Assembly (NCBI GenBank): GCA_009776445.1
Contig: WRNV01000002.1
Span: forward strand, 952 to 60,317
DNA length: 59,366 nucleotides
Direction: 5' to 3'
Source: Oscillospiraceae bacterium
GTDB lineage: Bacteria > Bacillota > Clostridia > Oscillospirales > Oscillospiraceae
Below, piece by piece: positions 43,664-55,200 of this stretch. The notes under the pieces were generated by a model. The model saw only the letters and a program-made list of their open reading frames with translations. It had not been told where the DNA came from and searched no databases. Both the position numbers and the translations under genes were made by a program. Positions within the stretch are counted from its first letter, which is position 1. Every line of letters begins with the position of its first letter.

Positions 43664-46600
43664 GTGAAAAGGGGCAAGGCTTTATTTATCGCGCTGGCTA
43701 TTATTTTTGGAATGCTGGCAACTCCGATTTCTACTTATGCGGGGCCGGAATCCGCTCCGATTTCGGTGCAGTATTTGGAAGAAATCATTTTAAAGAATAA
43801 CGACATCAGTCAACTCCCGGACGAATTGCCGGTTGTTTTGGACGACGGAGGTATGGGCGTCGCGCCTGTTACATGGGCGGGCAGCCTTAAGGAGGGCCTG
43901 CAGTATGTTGCGGGGACGGTTGAAGGAAGGGACGGGCCCATAACCGTATCACAGCCGGTTATTCTTCTGGGACCGACACACAGGCTGATCCACTATTACG
44001 ACGCTACGGATACCCAGACGCCCGTAGACGGAGTGTCCGGAAACACGTTGACAATGGGCGGGACTAACCCGATAGCGGATTTGGTAGACGGCAGCATAAC
44101 CATAAGGGGCGTTGCTGCGGACAGATATTGCCTTAACGACTCCCTGGTAAGACTTAACGGCGCGGGAAAATATGAAATGAGGATGTATGCCCGCACGGAC
44201 ATAACCACGTACTCCAACCCGAACAACGGGTTTGTCCACTTCAGCCTTAAAACATGGCGGAGTCAGAGCGATCGGAACGCATCGCAGGAAATAAGGACAA
44301 CAAGCGGCAACGAACCATGTACTTTCAATGTTTCCAGTTTTAGGCCGAATAATGAGATCACGGAATTGTCGTATACTTTTGACCTTAACTCAACAATGTC
44401 AAATTATCTCAACGCAAGCGGGGATACATTTGCTGAATTCAGGTTGAAAATGCAGGTTAACAGGGCTTTGACGACAGATTTGCATATCCTGGGCTTCAGT
44501 ATAATACAACTTGACGCCCCGGAAGAAATCATAATAATCGATGACGACCCAAGAATCAAAGAATACCGCATAACCCCCTCCCTGTCCGACGGGGTTTCTA
44601 TACCTGAGGCTTCGCTGGAATACCTTTGCCTGAAGGGGATTATCTCCGGCAGCAACTTTTATGTCGCCGAGGACAAGCTGATACAGTTTACGGCAAATAT
44701 TGAGGCTGGATGGACATTCAACCGCACGTATTCAAGGTTTTTTGCCGGCGACAACGCAAACGCTTCGATTACCGCCGCTCCGGACGAGAGGACGGTCGCG
44801 TTCAGGTATCAGGCCGTGAAAGGGATCGCGTTAAGCCTTGACGATCTTGAGTTGATTCGGATCAACTGTACCCCCGACAAACTCCCGATATTGCGGATTA
44901 CGGTGCCGCTGTCGGGCGGGCAGTCTGTCAATGGAGTAATAAACAATAAGAATGACTGGATCGGGTCGTTAGTCGTCGGCGGGCAAACCCAATACGTAAC
45001 AATGACGCTGGAACCCGGGACAAAGCAATACGCTTCGGGTAATTCATACGAAGGCCGCGTGGATATCAGGCGCAGGGGGAATTTCTCGTTTGGCCAGACT
45101 AAAACCCCGTATTCGCTGAGGATGCCTGCCGCGACGTCCCTTCTGGGTATACCGGCCACGAGGAGGTACGCCATCATTGCCGCGTATTCAGACCCGACGT
45201 TAAATATGAGGAATTACCTGACATACAAAACCGGATGGAAAATGGACGGTATAACCTACAACCCAAGGATCGAATACATTGAACTTTATATAAACGGTGA
45301 TTACAGGGGCGTCTATTGTCTGACCGAAAGGGTAGGCGCGATTGAGGAGAACATGGAGGATATTGTACCCGCATCGGCAGGCAATATTACCGGCGGATTC
45401 CTTTTCGAAAAAGAAGTGGGCGACAAACTCAACAGCGTTAGTGATCAGTGGGTAAGGGCGCCGTATAACTGGAGCACCACGGCGAGTACCGGCGGCGGGG
45501 GCAACGGCGGCTCAGGCATGGGCCATGGGGCGGGTGATTTCTTCGTTTTCTCAGACCCGGACCCAACCCCGGAAATGATGATCTACTTGTCCGACCATTT
45601 GCACTACCTCCATTACGCCCTGATCAGCGGCGAGGAGGATTACACGAAATACATTGACCAGTCGACATGGATTGACTATTTAATTACCCAGGAGGTCTCC
45701 AAAAACGTCGACGGCAACATGAAGACCAGCACGAACATGAAAAAACTGAGGGATGACGACGCCATATATATGGGCGCCTTTTGGGATTTTGACCTGTCAT
45801 ACGGCAACGCCAACTGGGATTCGCCGCAGCCCCAGAATACATATGGTTTCCTGATTATGAACGATATGTCGCCGTGGCTTAACGCGTTGATGAGGAAACC
45901 AATGTTCGCTGATGAGGTCAAGGCAAGGTATACGAAATACAGGAATACCATCTACAAAGAAATGCTCGACCTGGCTGAGGAGACCGGCGCGTACATATCA
46001 GACGCGGCCGCCAGGGATTTCTCCAAATTCGGCAGCCGCGGGCAGGTCCAACAAGCCAATAACCTCAGGTCGGGTATCAACAGTTTTACCAACTGGCTTA
46101 ACGCAAGGCTTCAATGGCTTGACACCCAATGGTATCTTAGCGATGAGCCGGCTAAGAACCCGAACGCGGGCGATGTTATAATCAATCAGGTATACGGCAG
46201 GGCGGACGCCGGGCCGCAAGCGATATCCCACGGTTTTGTCGAGCTGTATAATACTACAGACCAGCCGATAAGCCTTGACGGTTTTTCCCTTCAATACGCT
46301 GCCGGCAAAAGGGCCAACAATACCGTAAACTCTGATGTAAGCTGGAAGGTTCTTGACCTTGCGGGCAAAACAATCGGCGCCAGGAGTTCGTTCCTGATCC
46401 GCAGCTCGGCGGGCGACGGGACAGCCACCCACTATACTATCGCGAACGCCGACATGGATTGGAACCAGAGCTTCAGTAACCGGGCATTGCAAGTGGCTTT
46501 GGTGGACGGAAAAGATCCCCTGGGCAGCGTGGTTACGTATATGGAGCTTACAAACAGGGTGATTGACATGGTAGGCGCGGTGAATACCCCCGGGACACCC

Positions 46601-49600
46601 AGGACGCCGCAATCCCCCAGAGATCCTGCCGGGGCGGGTGCGGCCGGTGGCGGCGTCAACGGTTCGACGCAAGCCAACTGGGGCACATGGTTCCCAGCTT
46701 TGCCTTTCCCCGCCGGGACGCCCTCTTCGCCCAATGCTTTCAGAAACCCCGCGAGAGCCGCAGTTACCGCGCCGGACCTGATTGACAACTTCAAGGGTTC
46801 CCAATTTGAGGGTATTTCCAACCAAGTGGCCGCGCGCCGCGCCGAGTTCGGCAACACCGAGCATAACAGGAGAGATTTTGTGCCGGTGAATTACCGAACG
46901 GCTGATATTGGGCTTGTTTATCCGCACTGGAGCGGCGACGGTGAATGGGATGATTCGGGGATAACCATCAATATTGCCGCAATCCAAGGCGTTACACCAC
47001 CGGTAGCCGGCGAGAAACCGGTCACCGTACTTACTGAGACCGATCAATATACCGGAACGGTAACATGGTCTCCGCCTGTGACAGAAACACTGCCGGGTGA
47101 CCTGCTTATGTCGCTGACGCGTACGGAAGCCACCCTGGCAGAGGACGGCAACCAGTTTAAAGCCGATTCCGGCGTTTTCGCGGATGTATCCAGTTTAACA
47201 GCCTGGAACAACAATCAGCAGATAGCTGTCGGCGGAACCGGAAGGACGCCTATCGTTATCAATAACGCCGCAGTCAATAATAACCCTTTGGGCGGCAACG
47301 GCTTTCGTTCCGTGAGTTCCATGGACATTGACGTGGGCATTACGGTCAACACCGCCACCGCGTTCCAGATTAAATTCGCGACTACCGGTTATAAGAACAT
47401 AAAGTTCTCGGCTAGTCAGAAATCCACCGCCAGCGGCCCCGAATTTTTCGCGCTCGCTTACAGCGTAAACGGCCCGACTGGACCGTTCATCGCCATCCCC
47501 GGCTCAAAGGTTGACGCCCCGAAAGAAGCGGCCACCGATGCTTATTCCGATCTAAGGCCGTCTTATGTGTGGTTTGGGCTTCCGCCGGAACTAGAGGACA
47601 AAAACGACGTATATCTGAGAGTCTATCTGGTTGACAGCACGCTTGGCAACAGGGCTAGCGGCAACACATCGATCAATGACATCTTGATTGTCGGCGACGA
47701 AATAGGTGGCGATGGCAGTTCTTTTGAGGCAGGCGGAACTTTCGCCGAAGATACGGTTTATACTGCGACAATAACGATAACACCTAAAGAGGGATATACC
47801 CTTAACGGCGTGCCGGCGGACTTCTTCACCGTCGCAGGCGCATCGGACGTGAGCAACGACGCGAACAGCGGCGTAGTTACGGCGGTATTCGCAACAGCGC
47901 GGGTAATCGATATCGCGGCTGTCCTGGGCGTTACGCCCCCCGAGGCCGGCGCGTTTCCGGTTAAAACAATAACCGAGACGGCTCAGTACACCGGAACGGT
48001 GACCTGGTCGCCAACGCCGCCGGAAGTTGGACCGGATATTTTGCTGATGTCTCTGACGCGGACCGCGGCTACGGTGGCTGAAGACGGCAACCAATTCAAA
48101 GCTGATTCAGGCGTTTTCGCGGACAAATCAAACCTCACCGCGTGGAATAACAATCAGCAGATAGAAATTGGCGGAACCGGAAGGACACCCATCGTTATCA
48201 ACAACAACGCGGTCAATAATAACCCGACGGGCGGCAACGGCTGGCGGTCTGTAGGACCTATGGCTGTTGACAGCGGCATTACGGCCGACACTGCCACCGC
48301 GTTCCAAATCAAGTTCTCAACCATCGGCTATGAAAACATAAGGTTCTCAGCAAGCCAGAAATCCACCGGAAGCGGTCCCGAATCCTTCTCGCTGGCTTAC
48401 AGCTTAAGCGGACCGACCGGCCCGTTTACCGTTATCCCCGGCTCAAAGATTGACGCCCCGAAAGAAGCGGCCAACAATGAATACGCGGATCTAAGACCTT
48501 CTTACACGGAGTTTGTGCTTCCTTCAGGATTGGCCGATCAAAACGAAGTGTACCTGAGAGTGTATATGGTTGATTGCGCGTTTGAAAACAGGGCCAACGG
48601 CAACACATCGATAAACGACCTCGTAATCATCGGCGACACGATAGATAACGGTAACGCGGCAGGCAGGACTTTCGCCTACGATACTGTCTATACCGCGACA
48701 ATCACAATAACGCCAAAAGTTGGATATACCCTTGCGGGTGTGCCTACAAACTTCTTTACGGTCGCCGGCGCGGCGCCCGTAAGTAATGCGGCAAACAGCG
48801 GCGTGGTTACTGCGGTATTCCCGATTACAGGACGGATAATTGATATCGCGGCAATTCCGGGCGTTACGCCACCGGCAGCGGGAGAGGTTCCGGTTGCTGT
48901 CATTACCGAGACGGATCAGTATACCGGAAAAGTAACATGGTCGCCGGCGCTGTTGGAGACCGGACCGGACATTACGCTGATGTCTCTGACGCGGACTACG
49001 GCCACAGTAGGTGAAACCGGCAACCAATTCTTTGCTGATTCCGGCGTTTTCGCTGATATATCAAATTTAACCGCTTGGAATAACAACCAAAAAATAGACA
49101 TAGGCGGAACGGGGCGGACGCCCATCGTTATAAATAACGGCGCGGCCAATAATAACGCGTCGGGCGGCAACGGCTGGCGTTCGGTAGGGCCCATGGCTAT
49201 TGACGCCGGCATTACGGTTGACACCGCCACCGCGTTCCAACTTAAGTTCGCAACTGCCGGCTATGAGAATATAAGGTTCTCGGCCAGCCAGAAATCCACC
49301 GGAAGCGGCCCCGAATCCTTCGCCCTCGCTTACAGCTTAAGCGGCCCGACGGGCCCGTTCATCGCTATCGCAGGATCAAAGCTTGCTGCCCCGAGGGAAG
49401 CGAATAATAATGAATACGCTGATCTCAGGCCATCTTACTCGGCGTTTGAACTACCGTCGGCATTGGCGGATAAAGACGAAGTGTACCTGAGAGTGTATAT
49501 GGTGGACTGCGCGCTTGACAACAGGGCTAACGGCAACACATCGATCAACGATCTCGTAATAATCGGCGACACAATCGGCGGCGATAACATGGACGCAACT

Positions 49601-51826
49601 TTCGCCTACAATACGGTGTATACCGCGACGATAACGATAACGCCCAAAGAGGGTTTTGCCCTTGCTGGCGTACCTGCGAACTTCTTTACAGTCGCCGGCG
49701 CGGCTCCCGTTAGCAATGCAGCCAGTAGCGGTGTGGTTACGGCGGCATTCCCGATAACAGCTGCTCAGCCGATTAACATCGCAGCAATCCCAGGCATCAC
49801 ACCGCCTGTTGCCGGTGCGTCACCGGTCACCACAATCACCGAGACAGCTCAGTATACGGGCACGGTAACCTGGTCACCGGCAGTGAGTGGGACATTTGCA
49901 TACAATATGGTCTATACCGCGACAATCACATTGACGCCTAAAGCGGGTTATACATTGACGGGTGTGGCGGCTAACTTCTTTACGGTCGCTAACGCGACAA
50001 ACGTGAGCAACGCGGCTAATAGTGGCGTGGTTAATGCTGTGTTCCCATCAACGTCGGCACAGACAGTAAATATCGCGGCAATCCCCGGCGTTACGGCGCC
50101 GGTAGCCGGAGCAGCCCCTATTACCACGATTGCCGAGACGGCTCAATATACCGGCACAGTAACCTGGTTACCGGCGGTCAGTGGAACATTTGCATACAAT
50201 ACAGCCTACACAGCAACAATCACATTGACGCCAAAGGCAGGTTATACCCTGAACGGTGTGGCGGCTAACTTCTTTACGGTCGCCGGTGCTGCAAGCGTGA
50301 GCAATGCCGCAAACAGCGGCGTGGTCACTGCAGTGTTCCCTGCGACGGCACTACAGACAATCAACATCGCGGCAATCCTTGGCGTTACGGCGCCTGTAGC
50401 CGGAGCGGCGCCGGTCACCTCGATAACCGAGACGGCTCAATATACCGGTGCGGTAACCTGGTCGCCGGCAGTAAGTGGGACGTTTGCTTATAATACTGTC
50501 TACACCGCGACTATTACGTTGACGGCAAAGGCAGGTTATACCCTGACCGGCGTGGCGGCTAACTTCTTTACGGTTGCCGGCACGACAAGCGTGGGTAACG
50601 CGGCTAACGGCGGCGTGGTTACTGCCGTATTCCCGGCGACGGAGCTGCAGACGATCAATATTGCAGCTATCCCCGGCGTAACGGTGCCTGTTGCCGGAGC
50701 GGCGCCGGTCACAGTGATTGCCGAAACGTACCAGTATACCGGCGCGGTTGTCTGGTCGCCCGCAGTAAGCGTAGGGTTTGCTAATAATACTGTCTACACC
50801 GCGACAATTACGTTGACGGCTAAGACAGGCTATACCCTAACCGGCGTTGCCGCGAACTTCTTTACAGTCGACGGCGCGGCTAGCGTGAGCAATGCGGCTA
50901 GCAGCGGCGTGGTTACCGTGGTATTCCCGGTGACGGCACTGGAGCCAGTAAGTATCGGGCTGATTGCCGGTGTTACGGCGCCTGTTGCCGGCGTGATACC
51001 GATCACCTCGATTGTTGAGACGTCGGAGTATTCCGGCACGGTTACCTGGTCGCCGACAGTCAGCTTGACATTTGCCTATAATACGGTCTATACCGCGACA
51101 ATTACGTTGACGCCTAAGGCTGGTTATACCATGGACGGCGTTGCGGCGGATTTCTTCACGGTCTACAGCGCGACAAGCGTGAGCAATGCCGCTAACAGCG
51201 GCGTGGTTACTGCGGTCTACCCGGCGACGGAGCTGCAGCAAATCAACATCACGGCTATCCCCGGCGTTGTAGCGCCTATTGCCGGTGCGGCGCCGGTCAC
51301 CACAATTGCCGAGACGGCTCAATATACAGGGACAATAACCTGGTCGCCGGCAGTTAGCGGGATATTTGACAATGACACGGCCTACACCGCGACAATCACA
51401 TTGACGCCTAAGACGGGATATACCCTGTCAGGTGTGGCGGCTAACTCCTTTACGGTCGCCGGAGCGACAAGCGTGAGCAACGAGGCGAACAGCGGCCTGG
51501 TTTCGGCTGTGTTCCCGGCTACCGCTATTACGACTGAAGGTTTGACTGCATCAATCAGTCTTTGGCAGGAGTCAGGGGACGCTAAAGCTGCTTATAATGT
51601 CACCAACAACTCCGGCTCTACCAGAACAATTCTTTATATCTTGGCAATATACGACAACGGCAAGATGATCTCAATTAAGACAGATACAGCTATAATACCA
51701 AACGGAGGCAATTTAGCCACAGAATTGAACCTTAATATTCCTTTGGGCTATACTGCGAAAGCTTTCATATGGGATGGCGTCACCTATATTCCTTTGGTTG
51801 AATCCGCTCAGATAACAGGAATCTAA
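43664..51826 (+). CDS. Giant secreted CotH-kinase / lamin-tail protein with tandem repeats
   Basis: A 2720-aa secreted protein with GTG start behind AAGGGGTG. Signal peptide about residues 1-26 (cut near STYAG). A CotH spore-coat-kinase-like domain covers about residues 400-830: VDIRRRGNFSFGQTKTPYSLRM, YIELYINGDYRGVYCLTERVG, and GAFWDFDLSYGNANWDSP with likely metal-binding Asp. Next a lamin-tail domain (GDVIINQVYG ... FVELYNTTDQPISLDGFSLQY), then repeats: three long units (311-313 aa) and six 98-aa units with VTWSPAVSGTFAYNTVYTATITLTPKAGYTL and NFFTVAGA...SNAANSGVVTAVFP. No LPXTG or SLH anchor is visible; the C-terminal 100 residues form another beta domain. It probably works outside the cell in protein phosphorylation or adhesion. 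Confidence 0.88.
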   Translation: MKRGKALFIALAIIFGMLATPISTYAGPESAPISVQYLEEIILKNNDISQLPDELPVVLDDGGMGVAPVTWAGSLKEGLQYVAGTVEGRDGPITVSQPVILLGPTHRLIHYYDATDTQTPVDGVSGNTLTMGGTNPIADLVDGSITIRGVAADRYCLNDSLVRLNGAGKYEMRMYARTDITTYSNPNNGFVHFSLKTWRSQSDRNASQEIRTTSGNEPCTFNVSSFRPNNEITELSYTFDLNSTMSNYLNASGDTFAEFRLKMQVNRALTTDLHILGFSIIQLDAPEEIIIIDDDPRIKEYRITPSLSDGVSIPEASLEYLCLKGIISGSNFYVAEDKLIQFTANIEAGWTFNRTYSRFFAGDNANASITAAPDERTVAFRYQAVKGIALSLDDLELIRINCTPDKLPILRITVPLSGGQSVNGVINNKNDWIGSLVVGGQTQYVTMTLEPGTKQYASGNSYEGRVDIRRRGNFSFGQTKTPYSLRMPAATSLLGIPATRRYAIIAAYSDPTLNMRNYLTYKTGWKMDGITYNPRIEYIELYINGDYRGVYCLTERVGAIEENMEDIVPASAGNITGGFLFEKEVGDKLNSVSDQWVRAPYNWSTTASTGGGGNGGSGMGHGAGDFFVFSDPDPTPEMMIYLSDHLHYLHYALISGEEDYTKYIDQSTWIDYLITQEVSKNVDGNMKTSTNMKKLRDDDAIYMGAFWDFDLSYGNANWDSPQPQNTYGFLIMNDMSPWLNALMRKPMFADEVKARYTKYRNTIYKEMLDLAEETGAYISDAAARDFSKFGSRGQVQQANNLRSGINSFTNWLNARLQWLDTQWYLSDEPAKNPNAGDVIINQVYGRADAGPQAISHGFVELYNTTDQPISLDGFSLQYAAGKRANNTVNSDVSWKVLDLAGKTIGARSSFLIRSSAGDGTATHYTIANADMDWNQSFSNRALQVALVDGKDPLGSVVTYMELTNRVIDMVGAVNTPGTPRTPQSPRDPAGAGAAGGGVNGSTQANWGTWFPALPFPAGTPSSPNAFRNPARAAVTAPDLIDNFKGSQFEGISNQVAARRAEFGNTEHNRRDFVPVNYRTADIGLVYPHWSGDGEWDDSGITINIAAIQGVTPPVAGEKPVTVLTETDQYTGTVTWSPPVTETLPGDLLMSLTRTEATLAEDGNQFKADSGVFADVSSLTAWNNNQQIAVGGTGRTPIVINNAAVNNNPLGGNGFRSVSSMDIDVGITVNTATAFQIKFATTGYKNIKFSASQKSTASGPEFFALAYSVNGPTGPFIAIPGSKVDAPKEAATDAYSDLRPSYVWFGLPPELEDKNDVYLRVYLVDSTLGNRASGNTSINDILIVGDEIGGDGSSFEAGGTFAEDTVYTATITITPKEGYTLNGVPADFFTVAGASDVSNDANSGVVTAVFATARVIDIAAVLGVTPPEAGAFPVKTITETAQYTGTVTWSPTPPEVGPDILLMSLTRTAATVAEDGNQFKADSGVFADKSNLTAWNNNQQIEIGGTGRTPIVINNNAVNNNPTGGNGWRSVGPMAVDSGITADTATAFQIKFSTIGYENIRFSASQKSTGSGPESFSLAYSLSGPTGPFTVIPGSKIDAPKEAANNEYADLRPSYTEFVLPSGLADQNEVYLRVYMVDCAFENRANGNTSINDLVIIGDTIDNGNAAGRTFAYDTVYTATITITPKVGYTLAGVPTNFFTVAGAAPVSNAANSGVVTAVFPITGRIIDIAAIPGVTPPAAGEVPVAVITETDQYTGKVTWSPALLETGPDITLMSLTRTTATVGETGNQFFADSGVFADISNLTAWNNNQKIDIGGTGRTPIVINNGAANNNASGGNGWRSVGPMAIDAGITVDTATAFQLKFATAGYENIRFSASQKSTGSGPESFALAYSLSGPTGPFIAIAGSKLAAPREANNNEYADLRPSYSAFELPSALADKDEVYLRVYMVDCALDNRANGNTSINDLVIIGDTIGGDNMDATFAYNTVYTATITITPKEGFALAGVPANFFTVAGAAPVSNAASSGVVTAAFPITAAQPINIAAIPGITPPVAGASPVTTITETAQYTGTVTWSPAVSGTFAYNMVYTATITLTPKAGYTLTGVAANFFTVANATNVSNAANSGVVNAVFPSTSAQTVNIAAIPGVTAPVAGAAPITTIAETAQYTGTVTWLPAVSGTFAYNTAYTATITLTPKAGYTLNGVAANFFTVAGAASVSNAANSGVVTAVFPATALQTINIAAILGVTAPVAGAAPVTSITETAQYTGAVTWSPAVSGTFAYNTVYTATITLTAKAGYTLTGVAANFFTVAGTTSVGNAANGGVVTAVFPATELQTINIAAIPGVTVPVAGAAPVTVIAETYQYTGAVVWSPAVSVGFANNTVYTATITLTAKTGYTLTGVAANFFTVDGAASVSNAASSGVVTVVFPVTALEPVSIGLIAGVTAPVAGVIPITSIVETSEYSGTVTWSPTVSLTFAYNTVYTATITLTPKAGYTMDGVAADFFTVYSATSVSNAANSGVVTAVYPATELQQINITAIPGVVAPIAGAAPVTTIAETAQYTGTITWSPAVSGIFDNDTAYTATITLTPKTGYTLSGVAANSFTVAGATSVSNEANSGLVSAVFPATAITTEGLTASISLWQESGDAKAAYNVTNNSGSTRTILYILAIYDNGKMISIKTDTAIIPNGGNLATELNLNIPLGYTAKAFIWDGVTYIPLVESAQITGI
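46967..49771 (+). repeat. Three long tandem repeats (about 935 bp each) within the CotH-like gene
   Basis: Units begin at 46967, 47906 and 48839 (periods 939, 933, 933 bases). Each has a VxxAxxxxTxPPxAG start, a beta domain beginning LLMSLTRT, and ends with the same 45-residue segment found in the short repeats. Whole codons only, so the frame is preserved. Confidence 0.85.
49772..51535 (+). repeat. Six 294-bp tandem repeats within the CotH-like gene
   Basis: Units begin at 49772, 50066, 50360, 50654, 50948 and 51242, each exactly 294 bases (98 codons). They correspond to the long repeats with the central LLMSLTRT domain removed. High nucleotide similarity makes copy-number change by recombination likely. 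Confidence 0.9.
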
Positions 51827-52272
51827 TGCGGTATTCGACCGCAGAATTCAGTTGTCAGGATTAAGAATTCAAAATACGGGAGATGCGTGGGCTAAAATCT
51901 TGTTGATATTGCAGAAAATGACCCGTCAGGTACTATAGTATAACCCGAGCGTTTGCCCTAAAGACGAACTAATGCCTGCATGGATACCTATCCGGAATCC
52001 ATGTGGGCGTCTTTTTTTGAACGTGGGGACGGACCAAGATCACTTCTTCTCAATATTCTTTTTATATTTATTTTGACTTTTTCAGTGGTCTCGGACGGTC
52101 CCTATGCTCATTTTATTGTAATTATTTCATTTGTAAAGCGCGAAAGAGTGTTTTACGAAAATTTCACCTATTCTTTTCACGATCATGATAGCAAGCGCGG
52201 AAAATAAATTGTATCGTTTCATAGATCGGTGAGATCAAAAATAAATGAAGAACGAGGAGGAACACAAATCAA
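51827..52272. other. Intergenic region between surface-protein genes
   Basis: Contains the terminator at 51960-52018, then AT-rich sequence and the AGGAGGA ribosome site of the next gene. A 75-codon open frame (51980-52207) overlaps the terminator and has no ribosome site; no other gene is seen. Confidence 0.6.
51960..52018 (+). terminator. Rho-independent terminator of the CotH-like gene
   Basis: Nested stem AAAGAC/GTCTTT, GCC/GGC and CATGGAT/ATCCATG, ending in a run of seven T. It lies about 135 bases after the stop. Confidence 0.7.
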
Positions 52273-55200
52273 ATGAGAATACGAAAGAGCGGAAAAGTGA
52301 TTATCTCGGCTTTGCTTACACTGATGCTACTGCTCCAATTCCTTCCCCTGCAGGTCTTAGCACAGAAAGAAACAGAAAAAGAACTGACGGTCGCTGTTAT
52401 ATCGGACATACACGTCATACCGCCGTCCATGTGGGCGGACAACCCGGATTCCGCCGCCGCTGTATCGGCGGATAGGAAAATGTTCGCTGAGAGTGCCGCT
52501 ATATTGGACGCGGCTATAGCCGATATCATCAGGGAAGCTCCCGACGTGGTTCTTGTTTCCGGCGATCTGACCAAAGACGGCGAATATGAGTCGCATGTTT
52601 ATCTGGCCGAGAAGCTCAGCGAAATGAAAACAGCCCTCCCCGGCACAAGCGTCTACGTTATCAACGGCAATCATGACATCAACAATCCCCATGCATATGA
52701 TTACTCAAGCGGTTCCGGTGTTCCCACACATTCGGCGACCCCCGAGGAGTTCAAAGAAATCTATGAGGGGCTTGGCTTTGGTACAGATACGGCGATGCCC
52801 TGTTCATGGTCTGGAACTGCACTACCGGGAATACGGCGGGCATGAGAACCTTCCTGCAAAGCGCGATCGCCCAGAACGAGGACGCATCTTGGAGGATCCT
52901 CTCGTTCCACTACGACGTATACGGCCAGGGCAGCTCACACGCTCTCTCGGACGGTAAGAATTACAGGGACAACTATGTTCCGGTGATCGACGACTTTGAC
53001 ATAGATGTCGTATTCAACGGTCATGACCACTCCTACAGCCGTTCCTATCCGATGAAATGGTCCGGAAGCACCAGCACCTCAAACACCCAGGGCATGCAAC
53101 CCGAAACCTTTGACACCGACGGCGCTTCCCTCGATCCGACCGGTACGGTCTATTTCTCCCTGAACTCCGCGACCGGTTCGAAACACTATTCGCTGGCGGC
53201 CAGACAGCCCTATACCGCTGCCATGAATCAGGCCAACCGCCCGAATTTCAGCGTGGTGGACATGACTGCCGACACGTTCACCTGCACTACCTATCAGGTG
53301 AACACGAACAACTCTCTCACCGAAATTGATACATATACCATTCGGAAAACGTCAGGTGAGATTGCCCCCTTCGAAGCGGAAACACTGACCCTTCAACCCG
53401 GAGCGACGGCGACGGCTCTTAACTTCAACTGGTACAGTGACCGCACTGCCGCCAACAACGCCTCTGTCGTGCAGATAGCAAAAAGAGCCAACATGACTAG
53501 CGACAGTTTCCCAACGACAGATATCATTACCACGACGAACGGTACGATGGGTGACGCCTCCGCCGGCAAGAGCTGGCACAAGGCCGGCATCACCGGCTTG
53601 GCCGGCGATACCGAGTATGTCTACCGCGTGTCCAATGACGGCGAAGTTTGGAGCAGGGTTTACAGTTTCAAGACATCCAAGACGGATTCCTTCCGATTCG
53701 CAGTGACCGGCGACCCGCAGCTCACAACGGGCCAACAAGACAACACGAGCAGCCGCAAAGATGAAACCACGGCCGAAGGCTGGCAGGACACGATCAATGC
53801 CATCACAGCCAAAGGCGTAGACTTCATCGCCGGTGTCGGCGACCAGGTTGACATCACATCTAACGGCAGCGAGGCAGAGTATGCCAACTTCTTCGCGCCC
53901 GACGCGCTGAGAAGTGTTCCTTTCTCTCCGGCGGTGGGCAACCACGACAGGCATTATCTGTTCAATTATCACTGGAACATTCCCAACGAACAGAGCTTCA
54001 CCCCGATCATCAACGCCGGTAACGCGACCAACGTCCAATATCAAGATATGGAGGTAGCGGGCAACTACTACTATCTTTACAACAACGCACTGTTTGCCGT
54101 ACTCAACGACTCCGGCTACCCGGAGAGCAGGGAAGTGGCCGCGCAATATGTGGAGCTCTATGACAAAACACTCCAAGCGGCTACCGAAGCCTACGCTGGG
54201 CAGTATGACTGGCTGTTTGTCCAGCATCATAAGTCGACCGCGAGCTTAGCCGACCACTGCGCCGACCGCGACATCCAATACTATGTGGAAGCCGGTTTTG
54301 AAACAACCATGGATAAGTACAGCGTCGACTTCGTTATGGCCGGACATGACCATGTGTACGCCCGCAGTTACCCGATGAACAATGGCGTACCGGACAAAAC
54401 AGGCGCCAGCGGCATGCCCAATGTGACACTCATCACGGGCGGCGACGGCGCGTCGGCTGCCACAAATCCGAATGGTACGGTATACTTCACGACGACGACA
54501 TCCAGCGGCCTAAAGTATTATGAACTGTTCAACAACGCAGGCAATCTGTATGTTAAGGACAACGTATTGTACCCCTACCTGGTGGACGGGAAAGTGGGCA
54601 GCACAGCGTACATGGAAGGCAACTTACCGCTGTCCGCCGCCAAATACCTCCAGAACAAGACGCCCGGATACCTCTATGTAGAGGTGGCCGACGACACTGT
54701 TACGTTTAAGTATTTCGACCTTGACGACTATAGCGATACGCCTTATGACACCTATACCGTGACTAAAGCCGCGACCAGCCAGCTTTCGGCTAGTGTGACA
54801 ACGACCGAGTTGAGCGATGTCTATGAGCTGGTGTCGTTCGCCTTCTCTCTGCGCGGGATGGATCATGTCAACACAATAGCGTTTGATTTCACGCTGTCCG
54901 GTGGTATCCTGCAACACAGTCAGTTGGAGAGCCTGAACAACTTCGCGGCGATGCCCATTCAATTTACAGAGTTGGAGGGCGGACAGTACAACGGCAATCT
55001 GACGCTGGTCTATCTGGGCGATACGATCACTTCCGCCGACGCTTTGGATGTTGTCAAACTCTTCTTCAATGCCACGGATTTGGGTGACGCAACCGTCACG
55101 CTGAGCAGCGTCACAGTGACCATGCAGCCGGAAGCCGGCGGTAAGATTATCACGGCCAATGCCATGATAGACAATGGCACGGCTACAACTTCCGTTATAG

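Noticed and set aside
46967-51535. Regularly spaced repeats that could suggest a CRISPR-like array
   Set aside because: They are in-frame protein-coding repeats of 294 or about 935 bp, with no short repeat-spacer structure and no cas genes.
51980-52207. 75-codon open frame with a hydrophobic stretch
   Set aside because: It starts within the terminator hairpin, has no ribosome site and shows no family signature.
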